A stretch of DNA of 51,795 nt from Bryobacterales bacterium (GTDB lineage Bacteria > Acidobacteriota > Terriglobia > Bryobacterales > UBA6623): NCBI GenBank assembly GCA_028819255.1, contig JAPPMB010000159.1, positions 1-51,795 on the forward strand, given 5' to 3'. Positions 51,739 through 51,795 of the stretch are shown piece after piece. Each line of letters begins with the position of its first letter. Position 1 is the stretch's first letter. The translations under genes were made by a program, and so were the position numbers. The notes beneath the pieces are model-generated. The model did not search any database, was not told the origin of the DNA, and saw only the letters and a list, made by a program, of their open reading frames with translations.

Positions 51739-51795
51739 CTAGAAATGCAGCTTGAGCCCCAGTTGCAGGATGCGGGGGGCGTGCGCCGTGGACGA
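51739..51795 (-). CDS. C-terminal end of an Oar-like outer-membrane receptor (cut by window edge)
   Basis: Only the last 18 codons and a TAG (51741-51739) lie in the window: SSTAHAPRILQLGLKLHF. The terminal Phe and the 'P-R-[IL]-[LV]-Q-[FL]-G-[LF]-[RK]' pattern are the barrel end seen in the receptor at 9976 (PRLVQFGLRVLF). The rest of the gene is beyond the right edge, so nothing else can be said about it. Confidence 0.6.
   Translation of the reverse strand, partial: SSTAHAPRILQLGLKLHF

Noticed and set aside
1..51795. CRISPR array
   Set aside because: No regularly spaced direct repeats of 25-40 bases were seen; the only tandem repeat is the coding 12-bp one in the Rpn gene.

Overview
The window is a high-GC bacterial chromosome segment, most likely from the phylum Acidobacteriota (Bryobacterales/Solibacter-like). 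This rests on family knowledge and gene style. It carries three complete TonB-dependent receptors, two of them about 1,000-1,150 aa and Oar-like with an N-terminal carboxypeptidase-regulatory fold, and it ends inside a fourth receptor-like gene. It also has a secreted TPR plus CRTAC1 (FG-GAP/ASPIC-UnbV) pair, several sulfatases, and a PilMNO-GspEF operon ending in an atypical pilin-like protein. No 16S gene, tRNA or CRISPR array is visible, so the assignment is an inference.

Layout. 1-1.5 kb: eroded DNA with a short fragment of a SpoIIE/PP2C-type phosphatase. 1.5-6.1 kb: two accessory genes, an unrecognised 890-aa protein with a C-terminal segment resembling DUF2325 and an AAA ATPase fused to a PD-(D/E)XK-type nuclease fold. 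6.2-13.4 kb (minus): Oar-like receptor, secreted TPR protein and CRTAC1 protein. 13.5-14.7 kb: no convincing gene. 14.7-22.0 kb: FecA-like receptor and three type I sulfatases, which look like a module for sulfated glycans. 22.0-26.5 kb: aroA (class II EPSP synthase motifs), amiC-type amidase and mutY. 27.0-29.7 kb: a small secreted Cys-containing protein, then mdh and icd. 30.1-33.5 kb: lepB, manC-type guanylyltransferase, a DUF2064 glycosyltransferase and an orphan LytTR response regulator. 33.6-38.0 kb: an Rpn-family nuclease with an in-phase 12-bp tandem repeat, and another Oar-like receptor. 38.1-41.4 kb (minus): sdhC-sdhA-sdhB. 41.6-48.5 kb (plus): gspF-gspE-pilM-pilN-pilO-pilP/gspC-like-pilin-like operon. 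48.7-50.9 kb: adk, a short-chain dehydrogenase and kdsA. 51.0-51.8 kb: a frameshifted ISAzo13-type transposase remnant and the last codons of an outer-membrane receptor.

How it works together. Core genes (TCA cycle: mdh, icd, sdhCAB; wall and envelope: aroA, amiC, lepB, manC, kdsA; housekeeping: adk, mutY) alternate with outer-membrane nutrient acquisition genes and small accessory islands. The two sites that look like gene turnover are 1-6 kb and 51.0-51.7 kb. The best candidate for an undescribed system is the 1,505-6,081 gene pair. The pilin-like operon with its glutamate-less, Gly/Pro/Gln-rich last protein is second.
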